Under the pieces are notes generated by a model. It did no database searches, was not told the origin of the DNA, and saw only the letters and a list, made by a program, of their open reading frames with translations. Source: Parachlorella kessleri (lineage: Eukaryota; Chlorophyta; Trebouxiophyceae; Chlorellales; Chlorellaceae). Taken from it: a stretch of DNA of 22,395 nucleotides. The translations under genes and the position numbers were made by a program. Positions 8,801-17,926 of the stretch are shown in pieces. The stretch is from positions 1 to 22,395 of the forward strand of contig BBXU01001182.1 of the NCBI GenBank assembly GCA_001598975.1. Direction: 5' to 3'. The stretch's first letter is position 1; the number at the start of each line of letters is the position of its first letter.

Positions 8801-11800
8801 ATAAACTACAGTGCTCTGGAGGTGTGATACTACCTGCTTTTTGTACGTTAAGGCGCGCGTGGGCCCGGTGTGTTGGTCAAGCAGCTGGTGCCCTTTACCT
8901 GACTTGCAACCCGAGGACATCACTGCACTCAATCGCTAACAAATGTGGTGATGCTGCTGCCCGCAGGCAGAGAAGGCCCGCTCAGGGCAGCTGGAAGGCG
9001 AGGTGGTGTCGCTACGGCGGGAGTACGAGCGGGCTGACGGGGAGCTGCAGGCGCTGACGATGCAAGCACAGCGCGCGCAGCATAGGGCAGACCGCAGCAT
9101 GATGGAGCTGGACGCAGCCAAGCATGAGCTTGCCACAGTGCAGGTGGGGGATCCCATTGTGTTGTTGTATGTGGCTTAGGGACCTACCAGCATAGGTGGT
9201 CAACTACTGCATGTTGGAAGCTGCACCTTGCCTGAGCACAAGGTAGCCAAGGGCAGTTGGGACCCTATTGGGGTTTGGCTGGGGAACACTGGTAGCCGCA
9301 GTGCAGCCAGAAACGAGCCCGGGGCCCAGGGTTACACGCGTGGGGTGGTTGGAGTAACAGCAACCTTTCTGGCAGCGTTTGCTGGAGCAGGGTAGAGTAG
9401 CGCGCATGCCTCCGGTCCTGCCTTGTGGGAAGGCTATTGCTATAGGCGGGGATTGGTTGGTCAGTTGGTGGTCTGGTTGCCGCGTGGGCAGCAGCAGAGC
9501 CTGGCAGTTGGATAGAAGCTGATGTGTACGAGCACCCTATCATCCCCTGCAGACCCAGCTGGCTAGTGCAAATGCTGAGCTGGAGGCTCTGAGGGCTGCT
9601 GACCAGATCAAGAGTGCCAAGCTTGCGGAGGTCAGCAAGAATGCTGAGGTAAGCTTGCACATCTGCTGAAGCTGGGTGGACATCAAGAAAGGGCTGCAAC
9701 GTGCTAGCTGAAATAATGTTTTTTTGGTTGTTAATACCATTGTCAATACCGTCGTTAATGCCGTTAGCAAACTTGCGTCAAAGGGTTGCCTGCATCTCGG
9801 CTCGCTTGAAAGCGTGCTGGTTTCGCAGTCCGGCCCCAGGCAGCAGTGGGGCACCCGGGCACCGCGGTGGTGGGGTGCGTGGTTTGCAACGTTTGCCTGT
9901 CCCCAGGGGGTGCTTCTGGCTGCCTTGAGTGAAATCATGTGGAGTTTTGCTATCCTGGGTCCTGGTCTGTAGCAGTCCTTTGGTAGTGGCGGTTACACGC
10001 AGCACCTGGAGCGGTGGCATGTGATGGAGGTTGGTGTGCTGGAAAGCATTTCCCCGGCGTCCCATGCGATTCCAAGTAGCCAGCATCTGATAGGGTATGG
10101 CTTGCTTGCCCATTTGTGCAGGTTCTGAAGGCGGAGGTGGTGCGGCTGACAGACCAGCTGGCTGGCAAGGATGCGGCACTTCAGCACTGGAAGCGCGAGG
10201 CTGAGCTGGCGACACAGCTGGCGCAGGTGCGGTGCTGCAAGCCACCCACCACTGGTAACATGCTCCCTGTGCGCGCTTGTGAACCCCGTAGGCTGGCCAC
10301 AGAGCGCGCGCTGGTGTGCAGCGAGCGAATGCTGACTGGCTGTTGCCTGAGGATGCACCTGCTGGGCATGAGAGGCGCATGGGATGCAAGTCGCCATGCA
10401 GCCAGCCGGGCAGCGAGTGATTGCTTGCGGCCTGGGCTGGCACCCATCGTGCGCCTGCCTTGGTTGCAGGTGGTGCTATGTGTTGTAACTACTGGTCTGC
10501 CTGTGGCAGGACGTATAAAACAGGGCTCCTGACACCGCTGTGCAGGCGGACTTGTGTCCAGGCAGTAGCCGTGGTGGAAGCACCACTGGCTTGTAATCCC
10601 TGCCCTGCCTGCTGTGCTGTGCAGGAGGCCGTGCGGACGCAGGCGCGGGCGCTGACTATGGTGGAGAAGCTGCAAGTGCAGCTGACACAGAAGGAGCAGG
10701 AGCGCCAGGTAGGAGGGGTGGGAGAGGGCAGGTTTGTGTATGCGCTGGTATGATTTTGTGTATGGCTAACAGCTTTTTTTGAGGGCTTGCCTGGGGACCC
10801 CGGCACCTTGTTTTTGTGTGGGGGACACACAATTGTCGCTTGTATGAGACCTCCATCACCCTGGGTGGGCGCATGGTGGCTATGTATCGCGGTACACATC
10901 TTGGCGGTTGCTTCGAGGGCTTGTACCGTCTTAAACCAGCGCTGTGGATGGTGATGGTTGGTTGTCCTGGACTTGTGGCCGTGCCTTTCAACCAACTCCA
11001 TCTGCCCGCATGTGCTTGCAGGGGTTGCGCGCAAACGCTCTTGCGCTACGAGAGCAATTTTTGGCTTCTCAGGCAGAGACGCGTGCATTGCGAGAGGAGC
11101 TTGCTGCAGCCAGAGCAAAGATGGAGAGTGCAGAGCGCATGAGTGCCGATCTGCAAGAGTGAGTCGAATGGTGGCTTAATTTCTTCGTAACACAGGAATT
11201 GCGCAGGGGTGGCAGCAGGGGTGTCGGTGAAGACCTTGTGCCATTGGGTGAAACAAATGGAACATTGCACTGGATATGAGAGATACTTTCGTGCACCTAG
11301 TTTTTATTGTTCGCTCTCCTAGGGCGACTGGGTGCTCCCGCAGCGCAGCAAGAGCCGCAACAATTATCGTGCAGTCCTCGTAATGTAGCGACACGGCGAG
11401 GTGCAGCCACTGGACCAAGCCTCTTCCTGACCCAACTCTGCCCCTGCACTTTGCAGCCACACTCAAACCGAGGTCGCCCGGCTGAAGCAGATTGTGGAGG
11501 CCACGGAGGCGGCGGCAAAGAAGACCGCCGAGCAGTTCATCACACTTCTAAAGGAGAAGGAGGCGCTCACGCTCACCGCGCTGGCGAGGGCCGACGGCCG
11601 GGTGGTGGTGCGGCAGGAGCGGCAGGAGGCCTCAGGGGTCTCGCCTGCTGGGTCGACACTCTCGGCACAGGTGGGGGCAGAGGAGGCCACGCTGAACGGG
11701 CGGGTTGTCGGACGGGCAGTGGGGTAGACCGGCACGTGGCTTGCCTTATCGACTGGAAAACAGCTTACCTTACATGTGCATGGCAGCTGCAAGTGCTGTT

Positions 11801-13658
11801 CTTCACTGGCAGTACACATGGTACCGCATCTTTGGCAGCTCAGCCTCTTGATGTAAGCTAGTCTACCAGCCTGAGGGATGCCTTGCCATGTTCTTGTACG
11901 GGCTCTTTATTTGCACAAGGTTTTTTTTTAAAGGATGAGGTCTCAGGCTCTGTGGAGTTGTTCCTGCTGCCCAGAGGTTATGCGGCCAGGGACAGATGTT
12001 GTGGGGTCCCCGGACGCACTTGGCTGATGGGTGCTGAGTGAATTATGTGATGTGCAGCACTACGGTCATTCAGTAGACATGCCTGATCTTATACATATTC
12101 TTGAACGTGCAGGACTCTATTTCTGAGGATGGTGTTGATGGCGGATTCTGTGCACCTGATCCCTGATCGTTCATCAATCTCCCCCTGCAGGACTTTATCT
12201 CTGAGGAGGAAGTCGAGGGCCTGTTGGACGAGCTGGACCTGACGCGGTGCGAGCTGGAAGCCGCGCTGAAGGTTTCCGAGGAGGCCGCCGCGCGCGCTGA
12301 GGCCGCCGAAGCGCAGGCGCAGGCGCTGCAGTGCCAGGTCGACGACGCTGCGAGCAGGGCACAGCAGGCAGAGCAGCACGCTGCGGCCCTGCAGTCAAAG
12401 GTGGACCAGCTGGCGGCTGCTGTGGAGGAGGCGCAGCAGGCAGCAGGGGGCGATGCAGCGGGGGTGGGGCGGCGCATGCGCGGTCTTATGCAGGTATGGC
12501 AGCGCTGGGGGAGGGGACCTAGAGTGTGTGCTGGTAGTGAGGTTTCTGGGTCCCAAGGGAGAGGGCCTTACCTTGTTGGCGTCTTCCTCCTGTAGGAGGG
12601 GCTTATTGATCGTGGGAAGGGACCTGGTGTGTGCTGGTAGGGTTTTATCGAGGCAGGTTGGTGGCATTGTCCCTGCGTTGGAGGTTTCTACGCCGGGCGC
12701 ACTATTGCAATGCAAGGTTGCCAGTCTCGCCAGGCCCTGTTTCGCCAAGGGCTTAATCTGCTCAAGCGGACCATTGCTCTTCATTGCCCCTGTGTTCACC
12801 CATGTGGTCGGGCCGGCAGCTTCTAATGCTCTACCATAGCTGCATACCGCAACAATTGTGAAGGTGCTGCTCCCAGCATCGCGCGGCATGCCTCATCATG
12901 TCTCGAAGCGTGTGTTCAGTCTCATCGTTGCCGTGCCTCGCCTCACTGCAGGAGCTGACAGCTGCTAAGGCTGCCGCCAGGGCCGCTGAGGAGACGTCTC
13001 TCAAGCTGGCCGCGGAGAAGACTGCGCTGCTGAAGGAGCTGGCATTTGGCTCCCAGCTAGCAGGTAAATCCATGATTGCGAGGCCTGGGCGTAAGAAGTT
13101 ATTGATTTATTCCCCAGCTAGCAGGCAAGGCAAGGGCAGATGCTCGCGGGTGCCGGCACAATGCTCCTTGCCACCCAGTGCGTGGGTTGGGGGTGGCTGT
13201 GCTTGCTCGGCGCTGCCAGTTGGTTGATGTCGGCAGGTGGTGCGTCTTGCTTGAAAGCTGTCCTGGGCTGTGCTGGGCAGAGCTGCTTGGCAAGAAGGTA
13301 TGCTTTCGAGGGTTGCAGGTGCTAGTATTAGTAAACGCCGCGCACCGTATGCCATGAAAGTTTTCAGCAGGGTAACATGGGGCACTGGCTTTTAGGGGTG
13401 ACGATCGAGCGGATGCCCTCGAGGGCATCTGCTAATGCGGCATTAATTCTGATACCTGCGGTGATGACGAGGGTGTTTATGCCTTGCCATACTGTGCTGT
13501 GTCCATGTCTTTTTTGCTCAGCTATGGCGGGCGGCAAGGCCTGGGAATATATATTTACTAGCCTTACTATTTGTGTCCGTGCAGGCGCCACCAATGGTGC
13601 GCATGTACCCCTGTTTGCCAACAGCATCAAGCCTTGGCGCCTGTCCGCCAAGAGCTAG
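2807..13658 (+). CDS. Large coiled-coil protein, 998 residues, 21 exons, unrecognised
   Basis: Exons by eye: 2807-2924, 3341-3459, 3842-3981, 4275-4344, 4716-4799, 5016-5117, 5492-5719, 6284-6514, 6951-7023, 7365-7564, 7820-7937, 8312-8523, 8967-9143, 9553-9648, 10122-10226, 10625-10708, 11022-11158, 11457-11670, 12191-12493, 12952-13063, 13585-13658. Every junction is GT-AG, phases match throughout, and the sum is 2,997 nt ending at TAG. The N-terminus (MGSRSRYVGLRVAYTDRAGG, about 40 residues) is not helical-looking. Residues about 42-970 are Ala/Gln/Glu/Arg/Leu-rich with heptad-like patterns typical of long coiled coils. They are broken by a glycine-rich hinge near 346-364 (GAGGGIGGLGFVVPSTLGQ) and a Ser/Gly/Pro stretch near 820-836. 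An acidic segment (EEEVEGLLDELD) follows at about 841-852. The tail (VPLFANSIKPWRLSAKS) looks like a distinct motif. I see no kinesin, SMC or kinase domain, signal peptide or membrane segment. A structural role (cytoskeleton, basal body, Golgi tether) is inference. The first exon is the least certain: it was chosen because ATG 2807 has a good context and its phase-1 donor fits exon 2. Confidence 0.82.
3440..3650 (+). repeat. Duplicated exon-2 end plus donor site, three copies
   Basis: The end of exon 2 with its donor (GCAAGGTGGCGGGGCTGGCG, then GTGAGTTGTAGTG) spans 3440-3472. It recurs almost perfectly at 3498-3530 with the donor intact. A third copy (3619-3650) carries more of the exon (corresponding to EAERKVAGLA) and a changed site (GTGTTT). 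Spacings are 58 and about 131 bp. Further imperfect duplication of the following intron sequence (CATGAT...GGGTGCAT...GGGCACAGACTGCTG-like) is visible up to about 3760. Confidence 0.9.
4652..4705 (+). repeat. 29-bp-period tandem repeat just upstream of the exon-5 acceptor
   Basis: The sequence starting TGAGTTTAGCCATCCTCT and ending GTGCAC occurs at 4652-4676 and 4681-4705 with one mismatch. The second copy ends ten bases before the acceptor at 4715 and supplies its pyrimidine-rich tract. Confidence 0.9.
5104..5340 (+). repeat. 85-bp tandem repeat spanning the exon-6 donor, nearly three copies
   Basis: GACAGGCCCAGCAG followed by GTGAG marks the real exon-6 end (donor 5118). Equivalent sites recur at 5203 (CCGGCCCAGGAG, then GTGAGG) and 5288 (GACAGGCCCAGCAG, then GTGAGG), exactly 85 bp apart each time. 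Between them, AAGGCCATGTSGGCGGGTTA and ACTCTGCCTAACAAGT also repeat at the same period (5146-5185 and 5231-5270). The third copy decays after about 5325. Reading on from the true exon hits an in-frame stop within 11 codons, so the copies are intronic. Confidence 0.92.
5686..5820 (+). repeat. Duplicated exon-7 end, 100-bp spacing
   Basis: The last 34 coding bases of exon 7 (CTGGCTGCCACCGTGCTGGA through GCGCAG) at 5686-5719 are repeated inside the following intron at 5786-5819, exactly 100 bp downstream, with two base changes. In the second copy the donor GT has become GG, so it cannot act as a normal 5' splice site. Confidence 0.92.
7981..8014 (+). repeat. 17-bp perfect tandem repeat in intron 11
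   Basis: ACATGGTTCTCAAGAGG occurs twice head to tail at 7981-7997 and 7998-8014, in the intron after exon 11. Confidence 0.95.
8146..8331 (+). repeat. Duplicated exon-12 acceptor region
   Basis: CCGTCTGCAG and the first coding bases GCGAGGTGGAC at 8297-8331 have a near-identical copy 86 bp upstream at 8211-8245. A second matching block, TACCACATGCCAACCATGC (8146-8164) and its copy (8247-8265), lies in the same duplication at 101-bp spacing. The difference points to a small deletion in one unit. The upstream acceptor (8225) would shift the frame relative to the downstream one (8311), so 8312 is taken as the exon start. Confidence 0.9.
12109..12228 (+). repeat. Duplicated exon-19 acceptor and exon start
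   Basis: GCAG with the first coding bases of exon 19 (GACTTTATCTCTGAGGAGGA) at 12187-12220 has a diverged copy 78 bp upstream at 12109-12142 (GACTCTATTTCTGAGGATGG). The upstream copy would stay in frame but meets TGA at 12164-12166, so it is a decaying or cryptic acceptor. Confidence 0.85.
12511..12645 (+). repeat. Approximate 100-bp duplication in intron 19
   Basis: A block reading GGGACCTAGAGTGTGTGCTG and on to GTAGTGAGGTT (from about 12514) reappears as GGGACCTGGTGTGTGCTGGT then AGGGTT (from about 12617). Both copies are intronic and close downstream of the exon-19 donor at 12494. Confidence 0.7.
13052..13125 (+). repeat. Short duplication of the exon-20 end
   Basis: CCCAGCTAGCAGG, the last bases of exon 20 plus the first donor base at 13052-13064, recurs at 13113-13125, 61 bp downstream. 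There the base after GG is C, so the GT donor is lost. The match is only 13 bp, but it follows the same pattern as the other exon-edge duplications. Confidence 0.6.
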
Positions 13659-15644
13659 AGAGCATGAGGAGAGCCAAGGTCAGGGAGGCTTAAGTGGGCT
13701 AGGGACAAGTGAGCACTGCTATGCCTAGCGTTTCCAAAGAGGTGAATGCCCACTTGCTGGGTGCAGCACTGCAAGCTCATTGGGGCACAAGATTTCATCG
13801 TGTTTTTGGGACTGATAATGTTTTAGGGGTATTGAGGGTCCCTGCAGCTTGGCTTCATGGTCGTCACTGGGCATTCTAGTGGCCCCCGGTCTGCGGTGGA
13901 GGGCTTGGCAGTGGTCATAAGCCCCCACTGGCAGCCATCCTCAGTGTGCATGGGCGGGCTGGCCGAGGTTTTGTGACTTGGTGACCGCGGGCCTTCGGCT
14001 TGTCACTTACGCGGAGCTGTTACGGACTTGTTTTACCTGCCTGTCACGACTTGAGGGAGCCTGCACCCACCCTGTACTGCCCCCTTGCCTGTACACAAGC
14101 GTCATTGCTGTCCTCTGTGGCCCCAGTTTTGCTTCGAGAAGTGCGCTTGGCTAGTGGGCCCCCTCCCCTTTGGCCGGCCCATTTTCCCCTCAGTTGCGTC
14201 TATGTTTTTCATTGTTGGCTGCCAACCCATCTACTATTTGGTGATTCCAAAAGATTTGATCTGCGGGGGTTGATATATGGAGACGCGTTTGTCTCTGGGC
14301 AGGTTGCTACAAGAACTGGCGTCCCTTGATTTCGTTTTGACACATGCGCCTGACTGGAGATCAAACGCTTGCTGGGCTTCTCTCTTGCGTTGTGGCTGGG
14401 GCAGATTTGTCCCTTGGAAACTTGTTTGCACAACAATGAATCGGAGCTACTATGGAAGGAATATGCGCATGATTGTTGGGTTGCCTCTGGGGTTTCTCTT
14501 GCCGGGATGCGCTGTATGTTCCTTGGAATAACAGCGTATATGATGGCGATACGGCCGGCTCTTCTTTCTGATTTAGCACTTGAACGCTCGACTCCGATGC
14601 GGTCTGCTCTCGCGTTTGTGGTTGTCCTAATGGGGTAGTTGTTACGTATCTTGCCCCAGCTCCTTGGCTTTGTCCGCTGCTGCGTTACAGACATACCATC
14701 TCAGCCCATCTGACGACCAGACGTCCCTGTGTTCTGTAATCCCCCAAAGCGTTCGTGTGGGTTCGTTTATAGCTTGTGCTTGCCAGTAGGGCAGCCATCT
14801 GCATGCAGGGAGTACTCTTTTGTGCGCATGTAGATGCACTCATTACTAACTGTATGATCCATGATGTAAAGGTGCGAAGTAGCTTGTGCTTAAGAACGTT
14901 AAGTGAGCGCTACTGTGCTGAGGATGTACCATGCACCAGCCAAGGACTGCCCCAGCGGCCACAGCAAGTGTTGCTGCGCTGACAACTCGCTACTATGGAC
15001 TTCCTGTGCTCATCATATGACTACCTGCCACCCATGCTAATATCATGTACGTGCAGTTGTTCTTCGTTGGGTCTAGCGATCCAAGTTACAAAACACTTGG
15101 TCTGGGGAGGTTCGAATTGGGGTTGCACTGCTGACACAGGGCACAGCTCCGTGCGATCACAGTCTGCAACCCAGATCATTGACCTGCTCTGCTTGGGGCA
15201 TACAGCAGGCCACAAGAGATGGCGGCATCTAGCCTAGCGACCTTGGGAGAACCTGGGCCACCAGACGCCGCAGAGAAAGAAACACTCGTTGTCTCGTTCT
15301 TACCAACTAAGGAAAGCACTTGCGTGCCTCAGCTGAACTTCATTAGAGTCCAGGTACCGTCGTTGAGTACCAATACACTTGGTTCGATTGGTGAGCTTCC
15401 TGCCTTGACAAACTCCGAACCCTAGCAGCATCACGCTCCGTGCACGGTCTCGGCACTTGCTGGATCCTGCGTGTCAGTCTGGTGTGACTGGACAGACGGT
15501 GACCGCGCGCATGCTGCTCAGCTTCTAGACAAGCAGGCGACGGGGCATCCTGCATCCCAACCCTGCTTGCCTCGGCCTCGTAAATTAGCAAACACGGCCA
15601 CCTTTCGTGCTTCGAAGAGTTGATACAAGCAGGGGGAAGCGACC
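13659..15644 (+). other. 3' UTR of the coiled-coil gene, intergenic DNA and 5' flank of the small gene
   Basis: No supported gene is seen in these two kilobases. The first TGTAA after the coiled-coil stop is at 14735-14739 and a second is at 14865-14869. Either would give a long (over 1 kb) 3' UTR. Composition is less GC-rich than the exons. The longest open frame, minus-strand 14209-14694, has no recognisable domain. Confidence 0.55.
14735..14739 (+). promoter_or_regulatory. Candidate polyadenylation signal TGTAA for the coiled-coil gene
   Basis: This is the first plus-strand TGTAA after the TAG at 13656-13658; the next is at 14865-14869. The implied 3' UTR of about 1.1 kb is long but not unknown in volvocine algae. 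The evidence is motif and order only. Confidence 0.3.
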
Positions 15645-16187
15645 ATGCAGGCGACCACCGTGCAACCCACCGTCAGTGTCAGGGTGAGCCTGAGCCTCAA
15701 CGATGTGAAGGTCGAGGCGCCCAAGGCACCTCTTAACGCAACCGGTGCGTGCTGTGAATGCCATTGACGGATGTTTTAACCTGGGGTGCTGTGGTTCCCC
15801 TTGAGCTTGGGATGTATGCTCTGCAACACCTCTTCACCGCTCAGAAGCAGCTCAGAGGCTCTTCAGTGAACCTGCCACAGATCTTTGGGAAACCCACCTT
15901 GGTTCTGTGAAATCGTGCCATGCCTGCAGCTGTGGGTGGCTAGGTTGTTGCACTTTGACGTTTGCTACTTTACTTGCCGAGCAGGTTTCGAGTCGCCCAC
16001 TGGGATCTCACCACAAGGCAGCGTAGCTGTCCTGGATGAGTCGGCGGAGGAGTTTGTGACCGGACTGGGCGAGGTGTTTTTGAGCTGTGGCTTGACCCCC
16101 GACGAGCTGGAGGAGTTGGAAGAGCTGGCCCAGAAAGTGGCTGTGGCCAAGGCAGGGTCAGGCGCCAGCAAGCTGGCGTCGTCATAG
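15645..16187 (+). CDS. Small acidic two-exon protein, 100 residues, unrecognised
   Basis: Exon 1 is 15645-15744 and exon 2 is 15985-16187. The phase-1 GTGCGT donor joins a GCAG acceptor to give 303 nt ending at TAG. ATG 15645 (context GACCATG) is the first in frame, because an in-frame TGA lies seven codons upstream. Residues 1-33 (MQATTVQPTVSVRVSLSLND then VKVEAPKAPLNAT) are threonine/valine-rich and strand-like. The second half is acidic and helix-like (DELEELEELAQKVAVAKAG), preceded by DESAEEFVTGLGEVFLSCGL with one cysteine, and ends in a short Ser/Ala tail. There is no signal peptide or membrane segment. I do not recognise the family. Support is the clean splice phase and protein-like texture in two exons. 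No TGTAA is visible downstream before the next gene, which weakens the model slightly. Confidence 0.65.
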
Positions 16188-17926
16188 CCGCAAGGTGGGT
16201 AGACCCTTCCGTGTTTGCGTTGAGCCGAATTGCTCTTCTTGTCAGAGCGGCCAACCTGCTGGAGGTTCAGTTTCGTGTCAAGACATTCTGACAAGATGCT
16301 GCTGTCATGCACATTGGTTTGCCAACCCTTACCGAACAGTGGTGCCAGTTGTTGGGGACAAGTGGTGCCAGTTGTGGGGGAGTAGTGGTTGCTGGTATGC
16401 CATGGTCTTGTAGCAAATCCTTTGCTAAGTCTGACGCCCTGCTGGTTGCCCTGTGCAGGGTGATTCTTGATGGTCCGTGACATATGCATTACATGAACCT
16501 TCCTCCTTCGGCATCCTGTTTCTGTGGTCTGTCGTTCGTTGCCTGACGGGAGCCTTGATAGCCTAGCTGTACAGCATTGGAGCCCTGTTCTTCCCTGTAT
16601 CACTTCTGCAATGAACCGAGCTACCCAACTCATGCCTAATGCCCAACCTAACCCAACTCCCTGTTGCATGCTGTACCCGCTCTTACGCTGTGTTGTGTGG
16701 GCCAGTCCATTGTCCTTGACTGAGCCTCTCTAGCTGGCCTGCATGGCATGTTTGTTGCAAGCCCTGTTGTATATCGCTGAGCCCTTTAAGACCCCAGCTC
16801 TCAGGATATATTGGTGTAGCCTGTGAGGCTGTGGAATTTCCTGGTGTCTTGTGTCCAATAGCTAGAGGGTTTGGTTGTATATGTCCGCAAATAACATGGT
16901 GTCCTGCAGTGTAGTTCGCTAGCCTCTGTTGCCATCACATGTTTTATGCATCCTCTCCTGCTTCTTTTCATTGGCGTTCCCTGTTATGACTTTGCGTTAG
17001 GCAGGCTTCAGACTAGTTTGCATAGGTGTGTTCGTTGGAGACTGGTGCGTTTGCAAAAACTTCCCATAGCCCTTCTGCTTGCAGTGGAAGCATTCGTATT
17101 GCACTGGGTTGTCCTGCCACCTCTTCGTCGAGACTGTTGTGTTTGTGTGCTACAATATCCTTTTAAATGCTGTCGCCCCACTTGGCTGGGTAGAACTCTC
17201 CTTAGTGTGTGTTTGGCATGGCACGATAGGGAGAGGAAGGCTAACGAAGGCTAAATTTCATCTGCCTTTGGTGCATTGCGGCGCTTGGTGTGCGGGTGCT
17301 TCTGCATTGAGCTTCGATGACTTGTGTCCCACCTTGGAAGATCTTTTGTGTGGAACCATGTCGATTGCGGCGGTGCTGGGAAGCCTGTGATCTGGTTTAA
17401 GTTTAAAACTGGAAGAGCTGGGCTTAGGACTTCGGGAAGGAGCAGCTACCGGAAGCCCCAGAACTCAGGACAGAGCCAGTGTGCTTGCACCCAGCCCTTT
17501 TAAGTACAGTTCGGCTCTATCTCCTCACTGATCGCAGTACGTGCCACTCTTACCAACAACTGCATCCAGCCACATCAAGTGACGCTCACCCTTTTCTTCG
17601 CACAGCCTGCCACGATGGATAGATAAACACTACCTCACCTCTGTTCCGTTCCACGTCGTATTGGAAGCAGCAAACAGCTTCCAGGGTGCGGCCAGCTGGA
17701 TAGCAGCCGTTTGATCAGAAGGCCTGCCTATCAACAGAAGTTATCTTCCATATCTGATCCCCAGCGCCCTGCCAAGCATGTGCTCCGCCTGCTTTGTTCA
17801 AGGCTTTGCCTTCAACTCCTCGCCCTGATCCGGTATATTAACTATTTGATATACTGTTTTAACGCTCAATCTGTCCTGCGCTGTGGGTGCAGCACAGTCT
17901 CGTCATGCACTGAAGGCAACTACGAC
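16188..17926 (+). other. 3' UTR of the small gene and 5' region of TAF6
   Basis: There is no supported gene. A 14-bp repeat (AGTGGTGCCAGTTG at 16338-16351 and 16361-16374) is visible. The region is TG/TC-rich, and its open frames of about 100 codons (16946-17254, 17079-17390) have no family features. An AT-rich patch with TATATTAAC and TTGATATAC at about 17835-17855, some 75-90 bp before the TAF6 ATG, could contribute to its core promoter or 5' UTR. That is inference. Confidence 0.5.

Noticed and set aside
11671..11727. Read-through of exon 18 to TAG at 11725-11727 as the end of the coiled-coil gene
   Set aside because: The GTGGGG donor at 11671 joins in phase 0 to exon 19, which clearly continues the coiled coil. 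Retention would give a truncated form only.
12070..12477. Long minus-strand open frame opposite coiled-coil exon 19 (and similar ones at 8127-8660 and 7267-7506)
   Set aside because: Ser/Ala/Cys/Pro-rich translation is what the complement of Ala/Gln/Glu-rich coding DNA gives. The plus strand has the phased splice sites, so these are shadows.
14209..14694. 161-codon minus-strand open frame between the coiled-coil gene and the small gene
   Set aside because: Mixed composition with no domain, signal or conserved motif, and it overlaps the presumed 3' UTR. Length alone is not enough.
15219..15425. 68-codon open frame starting with MAASSLATLGEPGPPD
   Set aside because: No splice partner, no codon preference like the real exons and no motif; it sits in intergenic DNA upstream of the small gene.
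17711..17926. N-terminal extension of TAF6 through the open frame upstream of 17927
   Set aside because: The MSFVQPANIHVISESLGL start already matches the usual TAF6 N-terminus, and the upstream translation has no conserved character. It is more likely 5' UTR.
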